DNA of 23,936 nt from SFEL01 sp045603585 (GCA_045603585.1 JAZUMK010000053.1:1-23936), one strand, 5' to 3'. Shown: positions 1-6,753, counted from the first letter of the stretch. The notes: generated by a model from the sequence alone, not told the origin. Made by a program: numbers and translations.

Positions 1-633
1 TTGGGCCTTGACGCTCTGGGCGGCTTCTTTGTCGGCACTGTTAAACCCCTTATCTGGGGCTTCAACTTCCTCATCGGCACCCTCTGCGCCATAATCATTA
101 AAGCCATATTCCGTTTCTGGAGGGCTCAGGGCTGGATGCACCGGGAATACTGCAACGACTTCATGCTTTCCCGTATTGCGGGCGTAATGTTTGACATAAT
201 GGTCACCGCCTCCATCGCAGCCATCGACCTTTCCGCCTTCAGCCACAGGGAGTTCGTCATTCCTCTCATACTGGTATCCCTCTTTGGCGCCATTGCCACC
301 TATCTCTTCGTGGATAAGGTTTCCGCCTCTTTGTTCCCCGGCTATCGGGATGAGACCTTCCTCGCCCTCTACGGTACCCTCACAGGCACCGCAAGTACAG
401 GCGTTATCCTGCTCAGGGAGGTTGACCCCTTCTTTGAAACCCCCGCCGCCAATAACCTTGTCTATCAGCAGCTGTGGGCAATCGTATTCGGCTTCCCCAT
501 GCTGCTGCTGCTCGGCGTAGCTCCCCGCTCTGCCAGCTGGACATGGATAACCATGGGTGCATTGATAGCGCTGCTGGCAGCAATGTGCCTGATACTGTTC
601 CGCACAAAGATATTCAGGAAAAAGACAAAGTAA
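1..633 (+). CDS. Sodium/glutamate symporter (GltS-like), C-terminal part
   Basis: This is the 3' part of an integral membrane transporter; the frame is open to the left edge, so codon 1 here (TTG) need not be the real start. The 210 visible residues are mostly hydrophobic, with about five or six membrane spans. The stretch LYGTLTGTASTGVILLREVD (residues 124-143) resembles the C-terminal repeat signature of sodium:glutamate symporters of the ESS/GltS type, where a TGTAS-like loop is typical. The protein ends in a basic tail (FRKKTK), as expected for a cytoplasmic C-terminus. It is followed by two hairpins that separate it from the convergent jag operon. The family call rests on remembered motif similarity only. 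The substrate (glutamate or another anion) cannot be decided from this fragment. Confidence 0.6.
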   Translation: MGLDALGGFFVGTVKPLIWGFNFLIGTLCAIIIKAIFRFWRAQGWMHREYCNDFMLSRIAGVMFDIMVTASIAAIDLSAFSHREFVIPLILVSLFGAIATYLFVDKVSASLFPGYRDETFLALYGTLTGTASTGVILLREVDPFFETPAANNLVYQQLWAIVFGFPMLLLLGVAPRSASWTWITMGALIALLAAMCLILFRTKIFRKKTK

Positions 634-645
634 AACATAAAAGCA

Positions 646-682
646 AACACAGCGGCGTCCCATGGGGCGCCGCTGTGTTGTT
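646..682 (+). terminator. Hairpin after the symporter gene
   Basis: A 12-bp stem (AACACAGCGGCG paired with CGCCGCTGTGTT) with a further CCC/GGG extension starts 13 bases after the symporter stop. The following bases (GTTGTTGC) form only a weak T tract, so termination efficiency is uncertain. Confidence 0.6.
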
Positions 683-794
683 GCTCATCGCTCCCCCCCA
701 TCACCCTTTCGATAGTATTTCACCTTTCTGCTGAACAAGCCTGCTCGATTTATCGGGAAAAGGGCGCAGCGGGTGGGTTTGGATAAATCATACA

Positions 795-822
795 AAAAGC
801 CGCACAATCAAGTGCGGCTTTT
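795..822. terminator. Bidirectional terminator between symporter and jag
   Basis: An 11-bp perfect stem, AAAAGCCGCAC with GTGCGGCTTTT, has a 6-base loop. On the minus strand it lies 14 bases after the jag stop and ends in TTTTT, so it is the likely end of the rpmH-to-jag operon. It also has T residues on the plus side. Confidence 0.85.
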
Positions 823-836
823 GATATTTAGCTTTG

Positions 837-1754
837 TTATTCGGCCTTATCCTTCAGGTAGATCACTACCCGGCGGTTGGGCTCTTCGCCTTCGCTGCGG
901 GTGGCAACGTAGGGATGATTCTGAAGGGTGGCATGGAGTACGCGGCGCTCGTAGGGATTCATAGGCTCCAGAGTACGGGAACGGCCGGTGGCCTTTACCT
1001 GACCTGCGATCTTGCGGGCAAGGCGGGCAAGGGTCTCCTCGCGCTTTTCACGATAGCCTTCGGTATCGATGGAAACACGGGTATAGCCCTCCTGCTTGCG
1101 GTTGCGGTTTACTGCAAGGCTGGTAAGGTACTGCATTGCGTCAAGGGTCTCGCCCCTGTGGCCGATCAGCATGCCCATGGTAGACTTGTCGATGTACAGG
1201 CGTACGCCTTCATCCTCTGCCTTGGCAAGTACGGTGCCTTCAACCTTCATATGCTGAAGCAGTCCCTTGAGGAACTCTGCGGCAGGTACGCCCTCGGCGG
1301 CTTCCTCGGTAAAGCCCTCGGGAGGCTCTTTGGCCTCGCGGCGGTCATTGCGCTCCCGGTCACCCCTGCGGCGGCGGTCACGGCGGTCACCGCGCTCGCG
1401 GCGGCGCTCTTCGCCTGCTTCGGTTTCGGCAGCAGCTTCGGCGTTTTCCTCGCCCTCAGCGCTTTCGGTGCGCTCGCGGCGGTCACGCTTGTCGCGGCGA
1501 TCCCGCTTTTCACGGCGGTCGCTGCGCTCACGGCGCTGATTTTCGGGATTGAGATACTCGGGAACGGTAACATCCTCGGGCTCTCTCTCGGTCAGGCGAA
1601 CTATGGCGGGCTTTGCGCCGATGCCAAGTATTCCCTTGCTTTCCTGCTGGATAATGTCTATTTCAACTTCGTCGATGGAAATTTCCAGTTCCTTAAGGCC
1701 GTTGAAGATGGCCTCATCAATGGAGCGACCGGTTGCGTCTATGGTTCTTGCCAT
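837..1754 (-). CDS. jag: RNA-binding protein Jag/KhpB (Jag-N, KH, R3H)
   Basis: Jag (KhpB) is a cytoplasmic RNA-binding protein that in other Firmicutes partners with KhpA and affects cell elongation and envelope synthesis. At 305 residues it shows the family order: a Jag-N domain at about 1-54, a linker, a KH domain at about 155-230 with the GxxG loop GHRG (198-201), and an R3H domain at about 232-305 with R250-x3-H254. The linker (about 70-145) is extremely rich in Arg, Asp and Glu (RRERSDRREKRD and similar). It is probably disordered and is more charged than in most homologues I know. Its ATG overlaps the yidC stop by one base (TAATG), suggesting coupled translation. The gene is last in the operon, with a strong terminator behind it; mnmE and mnmG, often found next, are absent. 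Confidence 0.93.
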   Translation of the reverse strand: MARTIDATGRSIDEAIFNGLKELEISIDEVEIDIIQQESKGILGIGAKPAIVRLTEREPEDVTVPEYLNPENQRRERSDRREKRDRRDKRDRRERTESAEGEENAEAAAETEAGEERRRERGDRRDRRRRGDRERNDRREAKEPPEGFTEEAAEGVPAAEFLKGLLQHMKVEGTVLAKAEDEGVRLYIDKSTMGMLIGHRGETLDAMQYLTSLAVNRNRKQEGYTRVSIDTEGYREKREETLARLARKIAGQVKATGRSRTLEPMNPYERRVLHATLQNHPYVATRSEGEEPNRRVVIYLKDKAE

Positions 1755-2707
1755 TACTTATCGACTCCTTCCTGCTGAACGGGAGTTCTGGGGAACTTCT
1801 TATTCAGCACAAGGTTTACGATCACCATGAAGATACTGGTAAGGATCCAGTAAATGGCAAAAGCTGCGTTATATGTGAGGCAGAACCATACGGACATGAT
1901 GGGCATCATCCACAGCATGGTCTTGCCCATGTTTGCGCCGGGGGCATTGGGGTCCTGTGCAGGCTGACCCATCTGGGTGATCTTGGCGGCTACAAACTGG
2001 GTTGCGCCTGCCAGCAGGGGCAGAATGAACCAGCCGTTGTTATAGCCCGCATATACTGCATTGAGGGGCTCCATGGCGGTATTGTAAGCGTTGATGGCAG
2101 CCTCGGTATTGAGGAAGTGGTATGCGCCGTTTTCCTGAACGGCAATGCCAACCTCCACCAGCTTTTCCCATACGCCGGGGTTGTTCTGCAGATACAGCAG
2201 CCTGTCAAGCTGGCTGGCCTGAGCCAGGAACTTGGAGCCTTCCTGAATTACGGGCATAAAGCCGTTATCGGCCTGCCAGATATTGTTTACCCACAGGAAC
2301 TTGTAGGAAAGGAGTATCTCCTCTGCGTTTTCGGATACCAGCAGACGGATGGTCTCTTCGTAGCCCCAGAAACGGAATGCGGCTATGAAGCAGAAGAACA
2401 GAGGCATGGTGATAAGCATGGGCAGGCAGCTGCCGAACATGCTCACGCCCCGCTCCTTCATGAGCTTGCTCTGGGCCATCTGAAGCTTCTGAGGGTCATT
2501 GCCGTACTTTTTCTGCAGCTTCTGCAGCTCGGGCTGAATGGCGGCCATGGCAGCGCTGGACTTGCGGGTCTTGATATCGGAGAAGATGGTAAAGCAGCGG
2601 AGAATCAGGGTGCAGATGAGGATGGTGAGGAATACGCTGTTAACGTTTCCGTATATCCACTTCATGCCCTGAAGGAACCAAGTAGTCAAAAAGAAATCAC
2701 CCTGCAT
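1754..2707 (-). CDS. yidC: Membrane protein insertase YidC/Oxa1 (SpoIIIJ type)
   Basis: YidC inserts and folds membrane proteins, alone or with SecYEG. The 317-residue protein has the five-span core: first core helix near 21-41 carrying R37, the hydrophilic-groove arginine of the family; a basic cytoplasmic hairpin (about 45-90, QPELQKLQKKYGNDPQKL); a second span near 91-112; then three spans near 226-246, 263-281 and 283-301. It has no lipobox, unlike several Firmicutes SpoIIIJ proteins. The stretch between the second and third spans (about 115-222) is long, which makes the protein larger than the roughly 260-residue Bacillus form. The ATG follows GAGG at a normal distance. The gene sits between yidD and jag, and the next cistron overlaps by one base. 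Identification is secure. Confidence 0.93.
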   Translation of the reverse strand: MQGDFFLTTWFLQGMKWIYGNVNSVFLTILICTLILRCFTIFSDIKTRKSSAAMAAIQPELQKLQKKYGNDPQKLQMAQSKLMKERGVSMFGSCLPMLITMPLFFCFIAAFRFWGYEETIRLLVSENAEEILLSYKFLWVNNIWQADNGFMPVIQEGSKFLAQASQLDRLLYLQNNPGVWEKLVEVGIAVQENGAYHFLNTEAAINAYNTAMEPLNAVYAGYNNGWFILPLLAGATQFVAAKITQMGQPAQDPNAPGANMGKTMLWMMPIMSVWFCLTYNAAFAIYWILTSIFMVIVNLVLNKKFPRTPVQQEGVDK

Positions 2708-2757
2708 GGATAATCCTCGCTTTCGTTATTTGTGTGATCGTAGTTTGAGCGGGGCAG

Positions 2758-2778
2758 CCCCGATAATGCGCATCGGGG
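2758..2778 (-). other. Intercistronic hairpin between yidD and yidC
   Basis: A perfect 7-bp stem, CCCCGAT with ATCGGGG, has a 7-base loop and lies in the 89-base gap between the yidD stop and the yidC start. No T tract follows it, so it could be an RNA-stability or processing element rather than a terminator. Confidence 0.4.
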
Positions 2779-2796
2779 GGATCGCTCTGTAAGGAA

Positions 2797-3048
2797 CTAA
2801 TCCCGTTTTTCCTTCTTTGGGGGAACGGGATCATAGCCGCCCTTTGAAAAGGGATTGCAGCGGCATATGCGCCACAGCGCCAGCATAGTGCCCCTGAAGG
2901 GGCCATGTACCCGGACAGCCTCCAGGCCATAACAGGATCAGGTGGGCGTATAGCGGCAGCATCCGGGGAAGCGCGGGGATATATATTTCTGATATCCCAC
3001 TATCAATTCCACGATTACGCCTTTAAAAAAATCGCTAATCCTGCTCAT
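2797..3048 (-). CDS. yidD: Membrane protein insertion efficiency factor YidD with an in-frame TGA
   Basis: YidD is a small membrane-associated protein that helps YidC-dependent insertion. Read through one TGA, the gene gives 83 residues, close to the usual 70-90. It starts at an ATG overlapping the last 14 bases of rnpA. Family landmarks are all present: YQKYISPRFPG (19-29), CCRYTPT (30-36), SCYGLEAV (38-45), RICRCNPF (60-67) and GGYDPVPP (70-77). The TGA is codon 37 (2938-2940). It falls exactly where the family has the conserved Cys of PTCS-x-Y. No other lesion is visible. Either the codon is read as selenocysteine (giving a U-S-C motif) or a single TGC/TGT-to-TGA change has broken the gene, or it is a sequencing error. 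A downstream start could make only a fragment lacking the N-terminal helix. Family assignment is firm; the reading of the TGA is open. Confidence 0.8.
2893..2926 (-). promoter_or_regulatory. Candidate SECIS-like hairpin downstream of the yidD TGA
   Basis: Twelve to 45 bases after the TGA, CCTGGAGG can pair with CCTTCAGG (8 bp, one G-U). Above it a TGT/ACA helix closes a CCGGGT loop that begins 24 bases after the TGA. Distance and size suit a bacterial SECIS, but the loop lacks a G in its first two positions. A competing 6-bp stem with loop TGGA begins only 13 bases after the TGA. This is suggestive at best. Confidence 0.25.
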
Positions 3049-3424
3049 TCTGCTTTTTCAGTAGGGTGGCTTTGCGCAGCATGCCGTACATGCTGCGGCC
3101 GATGGCGTCAAATTCCGCCTCCACAACCGCATCCCGCGCAATGAAGATAATATCATAACCCGGCATAATCTCGGGTATCAAGGGACGGAAGGCTTCCCTG
3201 AGCCTGCGCTTCACGCGGTTTCTGGTAACGCTGTTGCCGATTTTTTTGCTGACTGAAAATCCCACCTTCACCATGCCGGTTTTGGATTTGTTGTAAATCA
3301 TCACCAGCATGCGGGAGGGCACGGATTTGCCCCTGCGGTATACATAGCGGAAGGTTTTGTTCCGCTTGAGGGAATAACAGCGTTTCACCTTTGATGGTTT
3401 TCCTTTGCGAGTGTTTGGGAGCAT
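3035..3424 (-). CDS. rnpA: Ribonuclease P protein component
   Basis: RnpA is the protein subunit of RNase P and helps the catalytic RNA mature tRNA 5' ends. The RNR box GNSVTRNRVKRRLREAFR is clear (about residues 63-80 from the upstream ATG). The family N-terminus (VKRCYSLKRNKTFRYVYRRG) begins at residue 13. That residue is a GTG codon at 3386-3388, preceded 12 bases upstream by AAAGGA, so the true protein may be 117 rather than 129 residues. The ATG used here has only a weak AAGAG upstream. The gene overlaps yidD by 14 bases and follows rpmH, the usual order. A hairpin with a T run between rpmH and rnpA may lower its expression relative to L34. Confidence 0.92.
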   Translation of the reverse strand: MLPNTRKGKPSKVKRCYSLKRNKTFRYVYRRGKSVPSRMLVMIYNKSKTGMVKVGFSVSKKIGNSVTRNRVKRRLREAFRPLIPEIMPGYDIIFIARDAVVEAEFDAIGRSMYGMLRKATLLKKQNEQD

Positions 3425-3486
3425 TGCTGCTCTTTTTGGTCGTAAGACCGGGAATGCAGAAACATTCTGCCGAAAAAAATCGTCCT

Positions 3487-3530
3487 TTAAAAACTTACGG
3501 CAAGCTCAAAGCTCGCGCTCGGCTTGCCGT
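3487..3530 (-). terminator. Attenuator-like hairpin between rpmH and rnpA
   Basis: On the minus strand a 9-bp perfect stem (ACGGCAAGC with GCTTGCCGT, 16-base loop) is followed by AAG and five T residues. It lies just after the rpmH stop and before rnpA. It could act as a partial terminator, giving much more L34 than RnpA. Confidence 0.55.
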
Positions 3531-3553
3531 GACCTAAGTCAAAGCCATATTTA

Positions 3554-3688
3554 TTATGCGGACAACCTTTTTCTTCCCTTGAGCCTTCTGCGGGCCAGAA
3601 CGTTGCGGCCGTTCTTGGTGGCCATGCGGGCACGGAAACCGTGAACCTTCTTGCGCTGCCTTTTCTTGGGCTGGTAAGTCTGAAGCAT
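3554..3688 (-). CDS. rpmH: 50S ribosomal protein L34
   Basis: The 44-residue, very basic protein begins MLQTYQPKKRQRKKVHGFR, continues RMATKNGRNVLARRR and ends in LKGRKRLSA, a full-length L34. The start is fixed by the family N-terminus and by AGAGGTG seven bases upstream; a longer reading to 3757 is not supported. It is the first gene after the strong minus-strand promoter at 3772-3801, with a leader of roughly 75 bases, and heads the rpmH-rnpA-yidD-yidC-jag unit. Confidence 0.97.
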   Translation of the reverse strand: MLQTYQPKKRQRKKVHGFRARMATKNGRNVLARRRLKGRKRLSA

Positions 3689-3771
3689 TTCTTGCACCTC
3701 TTTCCAATCAATTGATATTTTAAGCCGGTGCGCCGGGGCACTCGGCCATTTACGCAAACCGTCAGTTCTAG

Positions 3772-3801
3772 ATTATATAAGAAATCACAGGTCAATGTCA
3801 A
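3772..3801 (-). promoter_or_regulatory. Consensus sigma-A promoter of the rpmH operon
   Basis: On the minus strand TTGACA (3796-3801) and TATAAT (3772-3777) are both perfect consensus hexamers, separated by 18 bases. The predicted start of transcription is about 75 bases before rpmH, as fits a ribosomal protein gene. Confidence 0.88.
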
Positions 3802-3924
3802 GGAAAATAAGCTGATTTTCATACCTTTTTAGCTATAAAAAATTCTTTTCCCCGGCAACACTACATATTGTGTACCTGTCACAGGCAAAATCACAAAGGA
3901 AGAAAAATAGACGCCCTCCGGCTA

Positions 3925-3953
3925 TTGCCTGCCCATGGCAAATTTGTTATGAT
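3925..3953 (+). promoter_or_regulatory. Candidate dnaA promoter
   Basis: TTGCCT, 17 bases, then TATGAT matches the sigma-A pattern (4/6 and 5/6). It would give a leader of about 140 bases ahead of dnaA that contains the hairpin at 4023-4042 and the DnaA-box-like repeats. The region 3802-3924 holds no other recognisable element. Confidence 0.4.
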
Positions 3954-4022
3954 TTATGTGTTGCGATTGAAGCGGGATGTCTTTTCCGGTTTCCTACATA
4001 TATAAATACACTGTGTCTTTAC

Positions 4023-4042
4023 AAAAGCCCTCTGCGGCTTTT
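4023..4042 (+). other. Terminator-like hairpin in the dnaA leader
   Basis: AAAAGCC pairs with GGCTTTT over a 6-base loop, and a T-rich run (TGTTGT) follows. No gene precedes it on this strand, so a leader attenuator for dnaA is more likely than a gene end. Confidence 0.4.
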
Positions 4043-4089
4043 TGTTGTATTCAACAAAATTATCAACAATGTTGATAACTTTTTCAACA
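4040..4089 (+). promoter_or_regulatory. DnaA-box-like repeat cluster upstream of dnaA
   Basis: Five CAACA/TGTTG half-sites lie within 50 bases. They include a perfect 19-base palindrome, TTATCAACA-a-TGTTGATAA (4060-4078). TTATCAACA differs by one base from the DnaA box TTATCCACA. Flanking near-copies are TATTCAACA (4048-4056) and TTTTCAACA (4081-4089). The cluster ends 13 bases before the dnaA ATG, a position suited to autoregulation and possibly part of the replication origin. Confidence 0.6.
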
Positions 4090-4102
4090 AGGGGTTAGTA
4101 AC

Positions 4103-5428
4103 ATGAACCAGCATACGGATCTTAATCAGCTCTGGGAAAACGCCCAGCCAATAATAAAAAAGAGCATGACCGCCATGAGCTATCAGCTGTGGATAGAGGG
4201 TCTTGAGCCGCTGTGCGTGCTCAACGACGCTCTGGTTTTCACATACAGCGGCGATATGGCGCTGGATACCCTGCGCAATCTGTATACTGCCCCCGTCACC
4301 TCTGCCATTGCAGATACCTCCGGCGCAGCATACCGCATCGTCTTTGTGCCCGCAGATGAGCGGGAAAAGTATCTGCGTCTCAAGGAGGAGGAATCCCGCC
4401 GGGAGGATACCCTGCTGAATCCCAAATTCACCTTTGACAGCTTTGTTATCGGCGGCAACAACAACCTTGCCCATGCGGCCGCAAAAGCCGTTGCAGACAA
4501 TCCCGCCACCGCCTACAATCCCCTGTTCATATACGGCGACGTTGGCCTGGGCAAAACCCACCTTATGCACGCCATAGGCAACCACATCAAGGCCGCCCAC
4601 CCCACCTACCGCATAACCTACGTTACCAGCGAAACCTTTACAAACGAGCTGATCGAATCCATAAAGGACAACTCAAACAATCAGTTCCGCAATAAATACC
4701 GCAACGTGGACGTTCTTATGATAGACGACGTGCAGTTTATCGCCGGCAAAAACACCACTCAGGAGGAGTTTTTCAATACCTTCAACACCCTCCATACCAG
4801 CGGCAAGCAGATAGTTATCACCTCGGATAAGCCCCCCAAGGAGATCCCCGCCCTGGAGGACAGGCTCCGCAGCCGCTTTGAAGGAGGCCTTATAACCGAC
4901 ATTCAGTCTCCCGATTATGAAACCCGCATTGCCATTCTCCAGAAGAAGGCCGCACAGGAAAGCATAGTTGTGGATGAAAAGGTGCTGGCCCTTATCGCCT
5001 CCAAGGTAAACGCCAATATCCGTCAGCTGGAGGGCGCCTTCACAAGAGTAGTTGCCTTCTCCCGCCTTACCAATACCCCCGTGGACCTTAAGATGGCGGA
5101 AGCCGCCCTCAAGGACATTGTGGACAGTCAGGAGCGTCAGGTGACCATCGAGCTTATTCAGCAGGTGGTTGCGGACTTTTACGGCATCACCGTGGAAAAT
5201 CTCATGTCCCCCCGCCGCACTGCGGATATCACCTACCCCCGCCAGATAGCAATGTACCTTGGCCGGGAAATGACAGACCTGTCCCTCAAGGCCATAGGTC
5301 AGGCTTTCAACAGGGATTATTCCACCGTTATCTCCGCCTGCAACAAGATAGAAGACGATCTTCGCTTTGATGCCAAGATCGCCCTTGTGCTGAAGGATCT
5401 GAAAAAGCGCATCAAGGGAGCGCAATAG
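4103..5428 (+). CDS. dnaA: Chromosomal replication initiator DnaA
   Basis: DnaA binds origin boxes, oligomerises with ATP and melts the origin. The 441-residue protein has an N-terminal domain I (1-80, MSYQLWIEGLEP), a short linker (about 83-105), an AAA+ domain with Walker A GDVGLGKT (145-152), Walker B LMIDD (205-209) and the EDRLRSRFEGGL arginine region (252-263), and a C-terminal DNA-binding domain (about 345-441). In the box-recognition helix the usual FGGRDHTTV is FNRDYSTV (402-409), one residue shorter and with GG replaced by N. AAGGGG sits about eight bases before the ATG. A terminator follows directly, so dnaN is not downstream as it is in most Firmicutes. Confidence 0.97.
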   Translation: MNQHTDLNQLWENAQPIIKKSMTAMSYQLWIEGLEPLCVLNDALVFTYSGDMALDTLRNLYTAPVTSAIADTSGAAYRIVFVPADEREKYLRLKEEESRREDTLLNPKFTFDSFVIGGNNNLAHAAAKAVADNPATAYNPLFIYGDVGLGKTHLMHAIGNHIKAAHPTYRITYVTSETFTNELIESIKDNSNNQFRNKYRNVDVLMIDDVQFIAGKNTTQEEFFNTFNTLHTSGKQIVITSDKPPKEIPALEDRLRSRFEGGLITDIQSPDYETRIAILQKKAAQESIVVDEKVLALIASKVNANIRQLEGAFTRVVAFSRLTNTPVDLKMAEAALKDIVDSQERQVTIELIQQVVADFYGITVENLMSPRRTADITYPRQIAMYLGREMTDLSLKAIGQAFNRDYSTVISACNKIEDDLRFDAKIALVLKDLKKRIKGAQ

Positions 5429-5442
5429 CTCACATGCAAAAC

Positions 5443-5468
5443 CCGCCGATATGCTTCGGCGGTTTTTT
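5443..5468 (+). terminator. dnaA terminator
   Basis: CCGCCGA pairs with TCGGCGG over a 6-base loop, followed by six T residues. It begins 15 bases after the dnaA stop and is a classical intrinsic terminator. Confidence 0.9.
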
Positions 5469-5488
5469 ATTACATATTTACTTATTAT

Positions 5489-5519
5489 TCACACATGATG
5501 CATCCCTTCATTATATAAT
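5489..5519 (+). promoter_or_regulatory. Candidate promoter of the small lipoprotein gene
   Basis: TTCACA (5/6) and a perfect TATAAT lie 19 bases apart, about 33 bases before the lipoprotein ATG. The spacing is long, so the call rests mainly on the -10. Confidence 0.4.
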
Positions 5520-5551
5520 GTATTCATAATACACAAGGAAGGAGCCGCTGC

Positions 5552-5923
5552 ATGCCAAAATCAAAAACATTGATAATATGCCTTCTCATGGCAGCTGTGC
5601 TGTGCTTTATGGCGGGATGCGCCAAGGAGGAGCCGGCCATGGAAGCTTCCGAGGCGGAGGATTTCAAGGTTCTCCAGCGTCCCGGAGTTGAACTTTCCTT
5701 TAGCCCTGCATCCTCCGACGGTTCTTATTCCATCACTGCCGCTACTATTTTTGTTGAGGCGGAGAATGCCGTCTGGGTGCTTCCGCTGACGCAGGAGGAG
5801 CATGATTATCTTATGAGCGGCGCCTCCTCCAATGACGTCACCACATTCGACCATCTCCGGCAAAAATTCGGCGAATACAAAATAGAAGATGGCGTTCTGA
5901 CAGTGGACCCCTTCGCTCCATAA
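5552..5923 (+). CDS. Small lipoprotein of unknown function
   Basis: The 123-residue protein has a basic start (MPKSK), a hydrophobic stretch and a lipobox ending in MAGC, so Cys23 would be lipidated and the rest (about 100 residues) exposed outside the membrane. The mature part is acidic, with alternating polar and hydrophobic residues suggestive of a small beta-rich domain. I recognise no family. GGAAGGAG precedes the ATG. It stands alone between the dnaA terminator and its own strong terminator, convergent with the zinc peptidase gene, and nothing nearby gives it a function. Confidence 0.75.
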   Translation: MPKSKTLIICLLMAAVLCFMAGCAKEEPAMEASEAEDFKVLQRPGVELSFSPASSDGSYSITAATIFVEAENAVWVLPLTQEEHDYLMSGASSNDVTTFDHLRQKFGEYKIEDGVLTVDPFAP

Positions 5924-5937
5924 TACACATAAAACTC

Positions 5938-5960
5938 AGGGCCGCCCAATGGGCGGCCCT
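5938..5960. terminator. Bidirectional terminator between lipoprotein and zinc peptidase
   Basis: A perfect 10-bp stem, AGGGCCGCCC with GGGCGGCCCT, has a 3-base loop. T-rich sequence follows on both strands (TGATATTTTTG on plus, GAGTTTTAT on minus). It serves two convergent genes. Confidence 0.85.
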
Positions 5961-5984
5961 TGATATTTTTGTTATATGCTGTTT

Positions 5985-6692
5985 TTACCTTCTTCTGGTA
6001 TTCTTCGCCATCATAAACAGCCTCAGGAAGGACACAAGGGTGGACAGGGCAGCCACAACGTAGGTTGCCGCCGCGGCGTTGAGCACCTTCCGGGCGGAAT
6101 AGCGTTCATCGCCGGAAATATAGCCGCCGTTCTGCAGCATAACAAGGGCGCGGCTGGAGGCATTAAGCTCCACAGGCAGAGTTACCACCTGGAATATCAG
6201 CATGGCGAGGAACAGATATACTCCCACCATGGCAAGGTTATATGAGCCCATCAGCACGCCAAGTATGGTGATATAGGGGGCGGACCTGCTGCCGATGGAA
6301 GCAACGGGCAGCACCATGTTGCGTATTCTTATAGGAAGATAGTCCTGCTCGTGCTGCATAACGTGGCCCAGCTCATGGGCGGCAACCGCAAGGGCCGCAA
6401 TGCTGGAGGAGCCGTATACGCTCTGGGACAGGCTTACCACTCCTGTGCGGGGATTGTAGTTGTCGGTAAGGCTGCCTGCTATCTGGGTGACCTGCACACT
6501 GCTGCCGCTCTGCCTGAGTATGCGGGAGGCCATCTCTGCGGCGGGTATGCCTGAGGATGCCCTTACGGAAGAATACTGGTGGTATATCTTCTGCACCCTT
6601 CCCTGGGCCCAGAAGCCCAGTATCATTACCAGTATCACGCCGAAAAGCAGTATATCGTATGAACCGTATCCATAGCCGTAATAGCCGTACAT
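5985..6692 (-). CDS. YugP-type membrane zinc metallopeptidase (DUF232 family)
   Basis: This is a membrane-bound neutral zinc metallopeptidase of the YugP family, whose substrates are unknown. At 235 residues it has a Tyr/Gly-rich start (MYGYYGYGYG), a first span at about 13-30, the HExxH motif HELGH (106-110) within AAHELGHVMQHEQDY, spans near 140-170 and 208-226, and LPVELNAS (172-179), whose E175 is the likely third zinc ligand. It ends in a basic tail. GAGAGG lies ahead of the ATG. It is monocistronic, divergent from hom across 273 bases, with an extended -10 promoter at 6748-6753. Confidence 0.9.
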   Translation of the reverse strand: MYGYYGYGYGSYDILLFGVILVMILGFWAQGRVQKIYHQYSSVRASSGIPAAEMASRILRQSGSSVQVTQIAGSLTDNYNPRTGVVSLSQSVYGSSSIAALAVAAHELGHVMQHEQDYLPIRIRNMVLPVASIGSRSAPYITILGVLMGSYNLAMVGVYLFLAMLIFQVVTLPVELNASSRALVMLQNGGYISGDERYSARKVLNAAAATYVVAALSTLVSFLRLFMMAKNTRRR

Positions 6693-6747
6693 AGTTTATT
6701 TTTCCTCTCTGTTCCATATTTTTTATCACAGAACTCATTATGTTTTT

Positions 6748-6753
6748 ATTATA
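6748..6753 (-). promoter_or_regulatory. Extended -10 promoter of the zinc peptidase gene
   Basis: On the minus strand TGGTATAAT gives a perfect -10 with the TG extension. The -35 region is poor (CGAGTT at 17 bases), which an extended -10 can compensate. Confidence 0.55.

Noticed and set aside
834..1778. Open frame of 314 codons on the plus strand opposite jag
   Set aside because: It mirrors jag, whose domains and operon position are certain; the plus-strand product is low-complexity Ala/Gly/Leu.
2697..2930. A 77-codon minus-strand open frame covering the yidD region
   Set aside because: It is in a different frame from the conserved YidD blocks and has no family similarity; the true frame is the TGA-containing one from 3048 to 2797.
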